A stretch of 64,000 bases of DNA from Mycolicibacterium sphagni (GTDB taxonomy: Bacteria > Actinomycetota > Actinomycetes > Mycobacteriales > Mycobacteriaceae): positions 248,001 to 312,000 of the forward strand of contig NZ_VBSB01000003.1 of NCBI RefSeq assembly GCF_013337765.1. The letters run 5' to 3'. Below, one piece after another: positions 26,441 to 35,548 of the stretch (its first letter is position 1; each line of letters opens with the position of its first letter). The position numbers were made by a program, and so were the translations under genes. A model generated the notes under the pieces. That model made no database searches and was not told the DNA's origin. It saw nothing but the letters and a program-made list of their open reading frames with translations.

Positions 26441-27331
26441 CTAGTCCAGCAGGACGGACTTGACCTGCACGTCGGTCTTGGGCTTGCCGTCCTGACCGCC
26501 GCCGGCGACCCCGGCGGCACCGATCTTGTCCAGCGTGGCCAGGCCGGTCGCGTCGATCGTGCCGAATGCGGTGTAGTTCGGCGGCAGCTGCGAATCCTTG
26601 TAGACCAGGAAGAACTGGCTGCCGTTGGTGCCGGGTCCGGCGTTGGCCATGGCCAGCGTTCCGCGTGCATAGACCACCGGCTGGTCCAAGGCGGGATCAC
26701 CCTGTGGGTACTGGTCAGTGGGGTACTCGTTGGCGAACTGGTAGCCGGGCCCGCCGGTGCCGCTGCCGGTCGGGTCGCCGCACTGCAGCACCGACAGCGA
26801 CGGCGACGTGGTCAGCCGGTGGCAGGGGGTGTTGTCGAAGAAGCCCTTCTGGGCCAGGCTGGCGAAGCTGTTGACCGTGCAGGGGGCTTTGGCGTTGTCC
26901 AGGATCAGCCCCAGGTTGCCCTGATTGGTGCTCATGCTGACGCTCACCGTCGGCGGGGTGGTCGGCACCTTGCCGCTGTGCGGCGGGTCGACCTTCTTGC
27001 TGGCCGGCTCCGACGACGCCGGGTACTGGCAGTTCGCCCCGAGGTTCGCGCCGGGTTTGAACGCCGGCAGACCGCCGGTGGCCGGGGGAGCGGTGGTGGG
27101 GCCACCCGCGTCGGCCGGTGCGCTGCTCGGCGCGGAAGATGCGGCGGTGGTGGTCTTGTCGTCCTTATTGGTCAGGACGAACGTCGCGACCAGGGCCGCG
27201 GCCACGATGATCGCGACGACTCCGCCGATGACGACGAACAGCTGGCGACGCTTCTCTTTTTGGGCGCGACGCTCCAGCTGCCGCTCGAGTTTGCGCTTGG
27301 CCGTCTCACGTCGTTGTTCGTTGGTCGGCAC
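26441..27331 (-). CDS. ppiB: cyclophilin-type peptidyl-prolyl isomerase PpiB
   Basis: A 296-residue protein. It has a highly charged cytoplasmic start (RRETAKRKLERQLERRAQKE), one membrane helix (about 30-55), a Ser/Thr/Pro linker and a cyclophilin domain (about 125-296) with RLTTSPSLSVLQCGDPTGSG, ANAGPGTNGSQFFLVY and FGTIDATGL. The size and neighbours match M. tuberculosis Rv2582 (PpiB). The GTG start at 27331 follows GGAGGA. A paralogue with a different membrane anchor lies directly downstream. Confidence 0.92.
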   Translation of the reverse strand: MPTNEQRRETAKRKLERQLERRAQKEKRRQLFVVIGGVVAIIVAAALVATFVLTNKDDKTTTAASSAPSSAPADAGGPTTAPPATGGLPAFKPGANLGANCQYPASSEPASKKVDPPHSGKVPTTPPTVSVSMSTNQGNLGLILDNAKAPCTVNSFASLAQKGFFDNTPCHRLTTSPSLSVLQCGDPTGSGTGGPGYQFANEYPTDQYPQGDPALDQPVVYARGTLAMANAGPGTNGSQFFLVYKDSQLPPNYTAFGTIDATGLATLDKIGAAGVAGGGQDGKPKTDVQVKSVLLD

Positions 27332-27496
27332 CGTGGTGGTCCTCCGTTGGTGATCGGTTGCGTCGGCACCGAGTGTGCCAGCTGATGCTGAGGGAGAGTA
27401 ACGGCGGTCGCTCCACATCTTCTTCGATCACACTCGCGCACCTATCAGCCGGCTCTTAGCCCGCCGACCTACGCTTCGGCCACAGGCCGGACGGGG

Positions 27497-27787
27497 GTGC
27501 ACGTGCGCAACGCCAAGCCGGGGTCAATATTCGCGTTACTCGTCGTGTTGCCGGTGGGTACAGCCCTTTCCGGAGTGCTTACCTGGTCGTTGTTCGGCAA
27601 TTTCTACGGCGGCCTGGTGTTTGTCGGCCTCTTCGCCATCGGGGTCGCCACCGAGAATTCCCGGCAGGCACGCGTCACCGCTCGGCGGGCGCAGGCCGAT
27701 GCCGAGGTGCGGAAATACATTTCCGGGTTGCACGATGCCGCGTGGCAGTCAGGCGTGGACTTGAACCCTCCGCCACAGGACACCTAG
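27497..27787 (+). CDS. small membrane protein
   Basis: A 96-residue protein with two membrane helices (about 8-30 and 36-52) and a charged C-terminal half (RQARVTARRAQADAEVRK) that may form a short coiled coil. GTG starts at 27497 or 27503 both fit. It is followed 24 bases later by the glyoxalase-like hydrolase on the same strand. No family recognised. Confidence 0.65.
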   Translation: MHVRNAKPGSIFALLVVLPVGTALSGVLTWSLFGNFYGGLVFVGLFAIGVATENSRQARVTARRAQADAEVRKYISGLHDAAWQSGVDLNPPPQDT

Positions 27788-27811
27788 CGCCGGGATGGGA
27801 AACTGAACGAC

Positions 27812-28483
27812 GTGCTGCTCACCGGGTTCCCGGCTGGCATGTTGGCATGCAACTGCTACGTGCTGGCCCCACACGCCGGGGCCGACGCCATTGTCGTCGA
27901 CCCGGGTCAGCGTGCGATGGGCAATCTGCGCCGCATTCTCGACGAGAATCGGCTGACCCCGGCCGCCGTGCTGCTGACCCATGGGCATATCGACCACATG
28001 TGGTCGGCGCAGAAGGTGGGTGACACATTCGGCTGCCCGGTATTCATCCACCCGGAGGATCGCTACATGCTCGCCGACCCGATCCGCGGTTTCGGGCCCA
28101 GACTGGGCCAGATCGCGCTCGGTGCGCTGTTCCGGGAACCCAGGCAGGTCGTCGAGCTCGACCGCGACGGGGACAAGCTCGAACTCGGAGGGATCACGGT
28201 GACCGTCGACCACACGCCGGGCCACACCCGCGGCTCGGTGGTGTTCAGGGTCGATAGGGCTGGCCTGCGAGACCCGCTCGCGTTTACCGGGGACACGTTG
28301 TTCAAGCAGACGGTGGGTCGCACCGACCTGCCGGGCGGCAGCGGTCGGGACCTGCTGGGCTCGATCGTCGAGAAATTATTGGTGCTCGACGATGACACCC
28401 TGGTATTACCGGGACACGGTGAATCCACCACCATTGGTCTCGAACGGCGTACCAACCCATTCCTCGAAGGTCTGACTACGTGA
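27812..28483 (+). CDS. metallo-beta-lactamase-fold hydrolase (glyoxalase II-like)
   Basis: A 223-residue MBL-fold enzyme with the zinc motif [12 protein letters not shown], a second metal His in [12 protein letters not shown], the bridging Asp in [15 protein letters not shown] and a last His in [13 protein letters not shown]. The family includes hydroxyacylglutathione hydrolases; in mycobacteria the thiol would be mycothiol or another partner. Location before hisS matches Rv2581c. The last 4 bases overlap the hisS start (GTGA), so the two are translationally coupled. Confidence 0.9.
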   Translation: MLLTGFPAGMLACNCYVLAPHAGADAIVVDPGQRAMGNLRRILDENRLTPAAVLLTHGHIDHMWSAQKVGDTFGCPVFIHPEDRYMLADPIRGFGPRLGQIALGALFREPRQVVELDRDGDKLELGGITVTVDHTPGHTRGSVVFRVDRAGLRDPLAFTGDTLFKQTVGRTDLPGGSGRDLLGSIVEKLLVLDDDTLVLPGHGESTTIGLERRTNPFLEGLTT

Positions 28484-29739
28484 GCGAATTCCAGGCACCC
28501 AAGGGTGTTCCCGACTACCTGCCGCCCGAGTCGGCCGAGTTCGTCGCAGTTCGCGACGGCCTGCTTCGGACGGCCCGGCTGGCCGGCTACGGCGACGTCG
28601 AGTTGCCCATCTTCGAGGACACCGCACTGTTCGCCCGCGGCGTCGGTGAGTCCACCGATGTGGTGTCGAAGGAGATGTACACCTTCGCCGACCGTGGTGA
28701 GCGTTCGGTGACACTGCGGCCCGAGGGCACCGCGGGCGTCATGCGGGCGGTTATCGAGCATGGGCTGGACCGTGGCGCGCTGCCGGTCAAGCTCTGCTAC
28801 GCCGGCCCGTTCTTCCGCTACGAGCGCCCGCAGGCCGGGCGGTACCGGCAGCTGCAGCAGGTCGGGGTCGAGGCCATCGGCGTCGACGATCCCGCGCTGG
28901 ACGCCGAGGTGATCGCGATCGCCGACGCCGGCTTCCGGTCGTTGGGGCTGGACGGCTTCCGCCTCGAGATCACCTCGCTGGGCGACGACACCTGCCGTCC
29001 CCAGTACCGGGAGCTGTTGCAGAGCTTCCTGTTCAAGCTGGACCTCGACGACGACACCAGGCGGCGGGCCGAGATCAACCCGCTGCGGGTGCTCGACGAC
29101 AAGCGCCCGCACGTGCGGGAGATGACCGCCGACGCCCCGGTGATGCTCGATCACCTCTCCGATGTCGCCAAGCAGCATTTCGAGACCGTGCTCGCACACC
29201 TCGACGCGCTTTCCGTGCCGTATGTGATCAATCCGCGAATGGTCCGGGGACTGGACTACTACACGAAGACCACGTTCGAGTTCGTGCACGACGGCCTCGG
29301 TGCGCAGTCCGGGATCGGCGGCGGCGGCCGCTACGACGGGCTGATGCGCCAGCTCGGCGGCCAGGACCTGTCGGGTATCGGCTTCGGGCTCGGTGTCGAC
29401 CGCACCGTGCTGGCGCTGCGCGCGGAGGGGAAGGCGGCCGGAAACCCGAGCCGTTGCGATGTGTTCGGTGTGCCGCTGGGCGAGCAGGCCAAATTGGTGC
29501 TTGCGACGCTGGCGGCGGGCCTGCGCGCGGCGGGAGTTCGGGTCGATCTCGCGTATGGCGACCGCGGTATGAAGGGCGCGATGCGCGCAGCCGACCGTTC
29601 GGGCGCCCGGATTGCCCTCGTCGCGGGCGACCGGGATATCGAGGCCGGCACCGTGGGCGTCAAAGATCTCGCCACCGGCACGCAAAGGGATGTGCCGTTC
29701 GACGCGGTTATCACTGAAGTGACAACGCGGCTGGCCTAG
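28480..29739 (+). CDS. hisS: histidyl-tRNA synthetase
   Basis: A 419-residue class-II synthetase. N-terminal [11 protein letters not shown], motif 2 ([17 protein letters not shown]), the histidine-specific [18 protein letters not shown] and motif 3 region [12 protein letters not shown] with [15 protein letters not shown] are all present. The anticodon-binding domain is C-terminal (about 325-419). It starts with GTG overlapping the upstream gene and is followed by a strong terminator that begins inside its last codons. Confidence 0.96.
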   Translation: MSEFQAPKGVPDYLPPESAEFVAVRDGLLRTARLAGYGDVELPIFEDTALFARGVGESTDVVSKEMYTFADRGERSVTLRPEGTAGVMRAVIEHGLDRGALPVKLCYAGPFFRYERPQAGRYRQLQQVGVEAIGVDDPALDAEVIAIADAGFRSLGLDGFRLEITSLGDDTCRPQYRELLQSFLFKLDLDDDTRRRAEINPLRVLDDKRPHVREMTADAPVMLDHLSDVAKQHFETVLAHLDALSVPYVINPRMVRGLDYYTKTTFEFVHDGLGAQSGIGGGGRYDGLMRQLGGQDLSGIGFGLGVDRTVLALRAEGKAAGNPSRCDVFGVPLGEQAKLVLATLAAGLRAAGVRVDLAYGDRGMKGAMRAADRSGARIALVAGDRDIEAGTVGVKDLATGTQRDVPFDAVITEVTTRLA

Positions 29740-29754
29740 ATCAGGCCAGCCGCG
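29726..29754 (+). terminator. hisS terminator hairpin
   Basis: Perfect 12-base arms (29726-29737 and 29743-29754; CGCGGCTGGCCT and its complement) enclose five bases. The hisS stop codon lies in the left arm and loop. It may also serve the convergent DUF732 gene. Confidence 0.8.
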
Positions 29755-29777
29755 CTCTCGGTTCTAAAAGTTGGCTA

Positions 29778-30080
29778 TCAGCCAGCCGGGCAAAGGTCGG
29801 TCTTCGCGAAATTGATCGCGGCGTCCGCCTGTGCGTGGCTGATCTGGCCGGAGTTGGTGAAGTACGTCTGCGACAACGCGTTGGGATCTGCGCCCCCAGA
29901 CAGTGCCTTGCAGATCGTGTACCCGTCGGCAATCAAAGCCGCCTGGTCGCCGGCGATTCCAGCGTTGGTGAGGTCCTTGATGTAGTCCGCCTCCGCGTTG
30001 GTGATCGCCCACGCAGCGGGCGCGCCGGCGAGCGCGATGGCCCCGGCGGCAGCAGCCGCCGTCAACAAACCTTTGATCAT
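29778..30080 (-). CDS. DUF732 family secreted protein
   Basis: A 100-residue exported protein: signal peptide (about 1-26, ending AAWA), then a DUF732 helical domain with DYIKDLTNAGI, DGYTICKALSGG and a C-terminal KTDLC. The two cysteines are placed as in the family and probably form a disulfide. These proteins are abundant in mycobacteria and of unknown function. The ATG at 30080 follows AAGGGA. Confidence 0.82.
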   Translation of the reverse strand: MIKGLLTAAAAAGAIALAGAPAAWAITNAEADYIKDLTNAGIAGDQAALIADGYTICKALSGGADPNALSQTYFTNSGQISHAQADAAINFAKTDLCPAG

Positions 30081-30318
30081 TGTCTTGTCCCTTGTGTGCA
30101 TTGGAGTTACTGCTGCGGCAGAAGTTACTACGCTTTCAGCAGACGCGCAGGGAAAGACGAAAGATTGCGGCACGCCAATCACGCGCCGATCAATCGGCTA
30201 TAACAAATGAATTCAAGTTGTGGGCAATGCACCCTCATTTAACCAATTCTCAATGGATTCTTGGCGCAACCTTGGACTTTTTGGGAACCGTGTCGTCCAT
30301 GCGGCCCGTTTTACAGTC

Positions 30319-30771
30319 ATGAACACCGCGATCGGCGCCCAGCTCATCGAGAGCTACCTGTGTACCCGACAGGTGCGGCACTTCCGCGGCCACCACGACG
30401 ACGAGTACTTCTTCCTGGTCAACGCCTATCACGGCCGCCTGCACGTGCACCTGCGGCCGTGCGGGCCTTCGGGAGCGGCGGTCCAGATCAGCATCACGAC
30501 CGAGCGCTATTACCCGGCCGAGCAGCGCACCCGAGTCGCGGCGTTGGTCGAACAATGGAATGACGCCGCCCCGCGGGTCGCCGCCACGGTCTTCGAGTCC
30601 TCGGACCCGCGTCTGATCGGTGTGCTGGCCGAGCGGCGCTATCGCGCCGGCGATACCGAATTCGGCCCATTCGTCGATCAGGCCATCCAATCGGCCATCG
30701 ACCTGTTCGGCCGGCTGAGGGCTCTGGTGGTAGCGCGATCAGACGACACGCATCTGCTCGACGCGGGCTGA
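30319..30771 (+). CDS. YbjN-like small protein
   Basis: A 150-residue soluble protein. The layout (IESYLCTRQVRHFRGHHDDEYFFLVN, RLHVHLRPCG, TRVAALVEQWNDAAPRVAATVF and a C-terminal VDQAIQSAIDLFGRL helix) resembles the YbjN/secretion-chaperone-like fold of mycobacterial small proteins. The frame extends to 30220, but the part before ATG 30319 looks non-coding. The 239-base region upstream holds nothing else I can support. Assignment is tentative. Confidence 0.6.
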   Translation: MNTAIGAQLIESYLCTRQVRHFRGHHDDEYFFLVNAYHGRLHVHLRPCGPSGAAVQISITTERYYPAEQRTRVAALVEQWNDAAPRVAATVFESSDPRLIGVLAERRYRAGDTEFGPFVDQAIQSAIDLFGRLRALVVARSDDTHLLDAG

Positions 30772-30774
30772 CGC

Positions 30775-31812
30775 TCATCGCACCGATCGCCGGTACCAGA
30801 GGGTCCAGATCACGCCGACCGCCGCCGCCACGATGATCACGACGACAGAGGCGCCCAACGCCAGCAGAAGCGCGGCGGTGCGATCCGTGCTCTCGCCGTG
30901 GCCGATCACCCGCTGATACGGATCGTCAGTGGGTGCGGGGCCGAAGACGAAATCTGTTGTGATCGAAGAAGGTTCGGTGATCGTCGTCGAAATCCTAGTC
31001 AGGTAAGGATTTTTGGCGCTCAATGCGGTCAGTGTCTGATCGCTGGTCCGTCCCTGGACTGAGCCGGCGTAGTCGACGGCGATGTCCTGGCGGGCGGCGT
31101 CGGCGTCGGTGCGTTGCATCCGGTGCTGAGCCAGGGTGTAGACAACAACTCGTTGAGTGTCCTTGGCGGCGGCCGACATTCGCATCGGATACACCAGCTT
31201 GTCGGAGGTGAAGTCCAGCCGGACCGGGTCGAGTTGACCACTGAGCGGTTGCTCGCCGGTCAGTCGCATCGCCACGAATGACCAACCCTGCCTCAGGTAC
31301 GGATCGAGCTGGGCGGTGACTTCCGGTCGCATAGAGTAGCCGTTTTCCTCCAGCCAGCGGCGCACGCCGGTGAGGTCGCCACCGGTGAGTGTGGTCGCTT
31401 CGATGGGTCCGAGTTGCACCTGGGCGACGACGGTCGGGCCACCGCCGGGCACCGCACCGGCCTCGTCGAGACCGCTGCGCCGGCTTCGGCCGGGCTCGAT
31501 CCGAGGCGCGCTCAGCCGCTCGAGTTCGGTGAACAGGCCGGGGTTTGCTGCTGTGGCCGTGGCCGGCGTCGGGGTGGGCACGATCAACGCGGCGTTGTCG
31601 GCCACGGAGTGCAGATCCAGCCGCATGACGATGGTCTCGGCATTGCCATCGATGGTGACCAGGCTTTGCTCGCCGGTCACGCGCGCGTCGAGGTCCGGGC
31701 TGACGATGCCGCCGCAGGCGCAGGCGCCCGCGGTTGCACCTGGACCCACCATGACTATTCCGGCAGCCAGAACGGCCGCACCGACCAGATGCGCGGTACG
31801 CATAGCAGCCAT
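30775..31812 (-). CDS. DUF2330 domain membrane-anchored exported protein
   Basis: A 345-residue protein: N-terminal signal peptide (about 1-30), an early CACGG motif typical of DUF2330, a large extracytoplasmic domain, and one C-terminal membrane helix (about 314-338) ending in a basic tail. DUF2330 has no known function. It starts 10 bases after the cytochrome b gene on the same strand and so probably belongs to the catalase-cytochrome b operon. The start may be ATG 31803 instead of 31812. Confidence 0.78.
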   Translation of the reverse strand: MAAMRTAHLVGAAVLAAGIVMVGPGATAGACACGGIVSPDLDARVTGEQSLVTIDGNAETIVMRLDLHSVADNAALIVPTPTPATATAANPGLFTELERLSAPRIEPGRSRRSGLDEAGAVPGGGPTVVAQVQLGPIEATTLTGGDLTGVRRWLEENGYSMRPEVTAQLDPYLRQGWSFVAMRLTGEQPLSGQLDPVRLDFTSDKLVYPMRMSAAAKDTQRVVVYTLAQHRMQRTDADAARQDIAVDYAGSVQGRTSDQTLTALSAKNPYLTRISTTITEPSSITTDFVFGPAPTDDPYQRVIGHGESTDRTAALLLALGASVVVIIVAAAVGVIWTLWYRRSVR

Positions 31813-31822
31813 GATGCCTGGT

Positions 31823-32362
31823 TCAGTCGCGGCGCGTGCCGAATGTCATCCGGCTCAGCATCCGGTCGCGCAGGGTGAGGGTGTGCAGCAGCACCGCCGA
31901 CACGTGCGCGGCGATCGCCGCGACGAGCAGGTAGGCGATCACGGAGTGCGCCTGCCGCAGCACGAAGTACAGGTCGGCGTCGAACGGCGCGATCCGCGGC
32001 AGCGCGAACGAGCCGAACACGACGACGGGCCGGCCACCCGCCGACACCATTGCCCACCCCACCAGGGGTTGGGCCAGCATCAGGGCGTACAGGCCGATTT
32101 CGGAGCCGACCACCAGCAGGTGTTCGACTGAGCCGACGGTGTCCGGCAACCGCGGCGTGCGGTGGGTGAAGCGGTTGGCGGCGCGACCCACCACGACCAA
32201 CAGGATCAGCACCCCCAGCGTCATGTGCACGCCGACCAGGGCGCCGTAGCCGCCCAGCGAATTCACCATCACGAACCCGACGAACAACGCGGTGAACACC
32301 AGGACGGCGGTGAGCCAGTGCAGTATTCGGGTGCGGATGGGATAGCGGTCGACGGCGGTCAC
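31823..32362 (-). CDS. cytochrome b561-type membrane protein
   Basis: A 179-residue protein with four membrane helices. Histidines that could bind two b-type hemes are visible in TRILHWLTAV (helix 1), VGVHMTLGV (helix 2), RQAHSVIAYLLVAAIAAHVSAVLLHTL (helices 3-4). It overlaps the catalase gene by 4 bases, so the two are coupled. The likely role is to pass electrons across the membrane to or from the exported peroxidase. The pairing of this cytochrome with a catalase-family peroxidase recurs in bacteria. Confidence 0.85.
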   Translation of the reverse strand: MTAVDRYPIRTRILHWLTAVLVFTALFVGFVMVNSLGGYGALVGVHMTLGVLILLVVVGRAANRFTHRTPRLPDTVGSVEHLLVVGSEIGLYALMLAQPLVGWAMVSAGGRPVVVFGSFALPRIAPFDADLYFVLRQAHSVIAYLLVAAIAAHVSAVLLHTLTLRDRMLSRMTFGTRRD

Positions 32363-33441
32363 GCGCCGACCTCTGTCACCTGGACCGCCGACGGCGATTT
32401 CGGCTCGCCGGTGCGTTGCCGGTACGACGCCGCGTAGATGTCAGACCGGGCCGACAGCAATGGGTCGTCGGACGGTTCGATGCCGTCGGGCAATGTCAGG
32501 GGATCGAAGTTGATATCGCGGGCATTGCCGGGAGCCTCGGTCGCCACACCGGTCAGGGTGAGCAGACCGATATCGATGCTGCGCCGGTCGGCGGGCCACC
32601 CGACGGTGGCGTCGGTCAGTGGATCACCGGGCTCGGCGATCGTGATCAGCAGATGCCACCGCAACGGCCCGCCCTGTAGTTGGCGGATCAGCGCGTCGAA
32701 CAGACCGTTGGTGTCGCCGGGCTTCGGTGACGGTGCGGTGTTCTGTTGCGGCACAAGCGACCAACGCACCGGGGTGCGCACATCGGCGTGGTCGACGAAG
32801 TAGAAGGTGTTGAGGCTGCGGAAGGTACTGTCACCGAATCCCGTTGTCGGCGGGTGCTTCTTGATGATCGCCATGGCGGCGGCGGTCTCGGGGTGGGCGG
32901 CCAGGAACGCCTTCGTGGCCGCCGGGTCAGGCTGCCCGGTACCCGGCACGATCTTCGATGCGAGCAGTCGGTCGTAGAATCCGCGCGGCGAATTGTCCGG
33001 AAATACAGGGAGATTCAGCATCGCGGTCCGCCATTGCGCGCGGCCGGGAAACCCGAACGCCAGCCCGAGGCCGCGGGCCGCACCGGGAGTGTCGGGCGCG
33101 TGGGCATCGCCGCCGGACAGCGAGAAGCGGCCTACGACGGGAACCTGGCCCGGCCGGAATACCGCGGCGCGACTGAGATCCTGGGCGTTGCCGTTGCTCT
33201 CGAAGTAGCCGGTGACGACGACGCCCTTGGCATGGTTCTTGCGGAAGCCGAGCTGAGGTCCGTTGACCGTCCGGAATCCGTCCAGAAATACCTTGCGGGT
33301 GCCGTCGGATCCGATCCATCTGTTGGCGTAGGCGACCGCGCCTAGGTCGACGGCGAGAAAGGCGCCGACTGCGCCGAGGCCGATCAGAACCGATCTACGG
33401 CTGACAGCGTTGTTCACGCCCCAGCGTGGACGTTGGGTCAC
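32359..33441 (-). CDS. exported catalase-family peroxidase
   Basis: A 360-residue heme peroxidase of the small catalase (SrpA-like) group. A twin-arginine-type leader (SRRSVLIGLGAVGAF) suggests export by Tat. The catalase core shows RFSLSGGDAHAPDTPGAARGLGLAF, STFRSLNTFYFVD and TPVRWSLVPQ. It lacks the long C-terminal region of classical catalases, as expected for this group. Starts at 33441 or 33417 (both GTG) keep the leader. It is the first gene of an operon with cytochrome b and DUF2330. Confidence 0.86.
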   Translation of the reverse strand: MTQRPRWGVNNAVSRRSVLIGLGAVGAFLAVDLGAVAYANRWIGSDGTRKVFLDGFRTVNGPQLGFRKNHAKGVVVTGYFESNGNAQDLSRAAVFRPGQVPVVGRFSLSGGDAHAPDTPGAARGLGLAFGFPGRAQWRTAMLNLPVFPDNSPRGFYDRLLASKIVPGTGQPDPAATKAFLAAHPETAAAMAIIKKHPPTTGFGDSTFRSLNTFYFVDHADVRTPVRWSLVPQQNTAPSPKPGDTNGLFDALIRQLQGGPLRWHLLITIAEPGDPLTDATVGWPADRRSIDIGLLTLTGVATEAPGNARDINFDPLTLPDGIEPSDDPLLSARSDIYAASYRQRTGEPKSPSAVQVTEVGA

Positions 33442-33504
33442 CTAATTGAGGACGCGTCGTCGGCGAATCTTGTTCACCGCAGTGACACAGTTCACGATCG
33501 AAGT

Positions 33505-34014
33505 CTAGATCGCGACGGCAGCGGTGAGCACGGTATCGAGGTCACCGAGTCCGCCGGTGAACGGGTTGCCCCGCACAAGCACGTAGGCGCCGGACGGCGT
33601 GTCGGCCACCAGCTTGGGCGAACTGGATCCGACCTGCATGCGGCGGTGAAAGGTGACCGCGTCCAGTGGGGCCACGACACGGCCGTCGGCATCGCGGTAG
33701 AGACGGGCGGCGCGGTCGAACACCGCCACCGGACGGTAACTCTCCACCGGGATCGATCGTGTGCGCCGGATGCGCCGCACCGTCGCCGTCGTGACCGCCG
33801 CGGCGACCATCCCGACGGCGAGAAAACCGATGCCCAGCCACGCGGGCCCAGCCGTGGCCAGACTGACCGCGCCGAATCCGCCGAAGACCAGCATCACCAC
33901 ACCGCTCACGAAAGCCAGCACCGCGGGTGGGCCATTGCCGCGGTCGACGACCAGCACCAACGGGCCGTCCTCGGCGATCACCAAACCACCGACCTCACGC
34001 AGGATGCGGGGCAT
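33505..34014 (-). CDS. two-helix membrane protein of unknown function
   Basis: A 169-residue protein with two membrane helices (about 32-53 and 59-77), then a basic stretch (TVRRIRRTRSIP) and a soluble C-terminal domain of about 85 residues that looks PH-like (YRPVAVFDRAARLYRDADG). No family recognised with confidence. It lies 20 bases downstream of the urea-transport operon on the same strand. Confidence 0.68.
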   Translation of the reverse strand: MPRILREVGGLVIAEDGPLVLVVDRGNGPPAVLAFVSGVVMLVFGGFGAVSLATAGPAWLGIGFLAVGMVAAAVTTATVRRIRRTRSIPVESYRPVAVFDRAARLYRDADGRVVAPLDAVTFHRRMQVGSSSPKLVADTPSGAYVLVRGNPFTGGLGDLDTVLTAAVAI

Positions 34015-34034
34015 GCGGTGAGTCTAGATAGCCG

Positions 34035-34727
34035 CTAGATAGCCATTGCCGCCCGCACGTCGGCCTCCGACGCCGATCCGCCGGTCCCGCTGGAGGTCAC
34101 CCGGCCGGCCTCCAGGATGTAGTACTGCTGTGCCGATTCCAGCGCGAAGCCGATGTGCTGCTCGACCAGCAGGACGCCGAGATCGCCGCGCCGGGTCAGC
34201 GCGGTGATCGCCGCCTCGATCTCGGCGACCACCGACGGCTGAATGCCCTCGGTGGGTTCGTCGAGGATCAGGATCTTCGGGCTGGTGATCAGCGCCCGCG
34301 CGATCGCCAGCTGCTGGCGCTGACCGCCGGAGAGCAGACCGGCTCGGCGCGCGAGCAATTCCTTGAGCGCGGGGAACAGGTCGAGCTGCTCGTCGATCAG
34401 CTGTTTACCGTTCTTGCGGCCGTCGGCGACGACCTGAAGATTCTCCGCGGTGGTCAGCTGGCCGAAGGACTGCTGGCCCTGCGGCACGTACGCCAGCCCG
34501 CGCGCGACCCGGGCGCTGGGCCGCATCTTGGTCACGTCGTCGCCGTGCAGCAGCACCTTGCCCGCACTGCATTTCAACAAGCCGACTGCCGCGCGCAGCA
34601 GTGTCGTCTTGCCGGCACCGTTGTGCCCCATCACCGCGGCCACCCCGTCGGAGGGCACCTCGATGCTGACACCGTGGATCACCTGCGATCGTCCGTACCC
34701 GGTTCGCACATCGATGAGCTGGAGCAT
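34035..34727 (-). CDS. urtE: urea ABC transporter ATPase UrtE
   Basis: A 230-residue branched-chain-type ABC ATPase. Walker A GHNGAGKTTLL, signature LSGGQRQQLAIARAL and Walker B ILILDEPTEGIQPSVVAEIE are complete; the GIQPS after Walker B is typical of UrtE. It forms the importer motor with UrtD. It overlaps urtD by one base and is the last gene of the operon. Confidence 0.94.
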   Translation of the reverse strand: MLQLIDVRTGYGRSQVIHGVSIEVPSDGVAAVMGHNGAGKTTLLRAAVGLLKCSAGKVLLHGDDVTKMRPSARVARGLAYVPQGQQSFGQLTTAENLQVVADGRKNGKQLIDEQLDLFPALKELLARRAGLLSGGQRQQLAIARALITSPKILILDEPTEGIQPSVVAEIEAAITALTRRGDLGVLLVEQHIGFALESAQQYYILEAGRVTSSGTGGSASEADVRAAMAI

Positions 34728-35548
34728 TACGAGGTCTCCTCGATGAGTTCGTCCGGAATTCCGTCCGCGCCCGCCGCCGCAGTACCCAGATAGACCTCCT
34801 GCACCTTGGGGTTGGCCTGCACCTCGGCCACCGACCCTTCGGCGATCACTTGGCCGCGGGCCAGCACCGTGACGGAGGTGGCGAACGCCCGCATGAAGTC
34901 CATGTCATGTTCGACGACGACGACCGTGCGCGAGGACCCGATGCGGCGCAACAGGTTTCCAGTCTCTTCGCGTTCCTCGCCACTCATCCCGGCGACCGGT
35001 TCGTCGAGCAGCAGCACGTCGGCGTTCTGCACCAACAGCATGCCGATCTCCAGCCACTGCTTCTGGCCGTGGGCAAGTACGCCCGCCGGCCGGTCGGCCA
35101 GCTCGGTGAGCCCGATCGTCTCGAGCGCTTCTTCGATGGCGGGCAGCACCGTTTTGCGCCTGCGCAGCAGGGTCAACCACGACCTGCCCGCCCCCGCAGC
35201 GATGTCGAGGTTCTGCAACACGGTCAGCTGCTCGAACACGCTGGCGGTCTGGAAGGTCCGGCCGACGCCGAGCCGCGCGATCTGGTGGACTTTCTTGCCC
35301 AGCAGATCGACGCCGGACTTGTCGATCGACCCAGTGGCGGGCACCAGCCCGGTGATCGCGTCGATAACGGTGGTCTTCCCGGCGCCGTTGGGGCCGATCA
35401 GGAATCGCAGATCGCCCTGGAACAGCGTCAGGTCGACCTCGTTGACCGCCTTGAACCCATCGAAATCGACGGTGAGACCACGGACTTCGAGGTACTGGGT
35501 GCCCATGCCGACATTGCCGCCGGCTACCGGTTCTGCGAGTTCGGTCAT
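34727..35548 (-). CDS. urtD: urea ABC transporter ATPase UrtD
   Basis: A 273-residue LivG-type ATPase. Walker A GPNGAGKTTVIDAITGL and Walker B LLLDEPVAGMSGEE are clear; the signature is the LivG-type LAHGQKQWLEIGMLL. A GVGRTFQTASVFEQLTVLQN segment marks the family. It overlaps urtC by 4 bases. It pairs with UrtE below UrtBC. Confidence 0.94.
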   Translation of the reverse strand: MTELAEPVAGGNVGMGTQYLEVRGLTVDFDGFKAVNEVDLTLFQGDLRFLIGPNGAGKTTVIDAITGLVPATGSIDKSGVDLLGKKVHQIARLGVGRTFQTASVFEQLTVLQNLDIAAGAGRSWLTLLRRRKTVLPAIEEALETIGLTELADRPAGVLAHGQKQWLEIGMLLVQNADVLLLDEPVAGMSGEEREETGNLLRRIGSSRTVVVVEHDMDFMRAFATSVTVLARGQVIAEGSVAEVQANPKVQEVYLGTAAAGADGIPDELIEETS

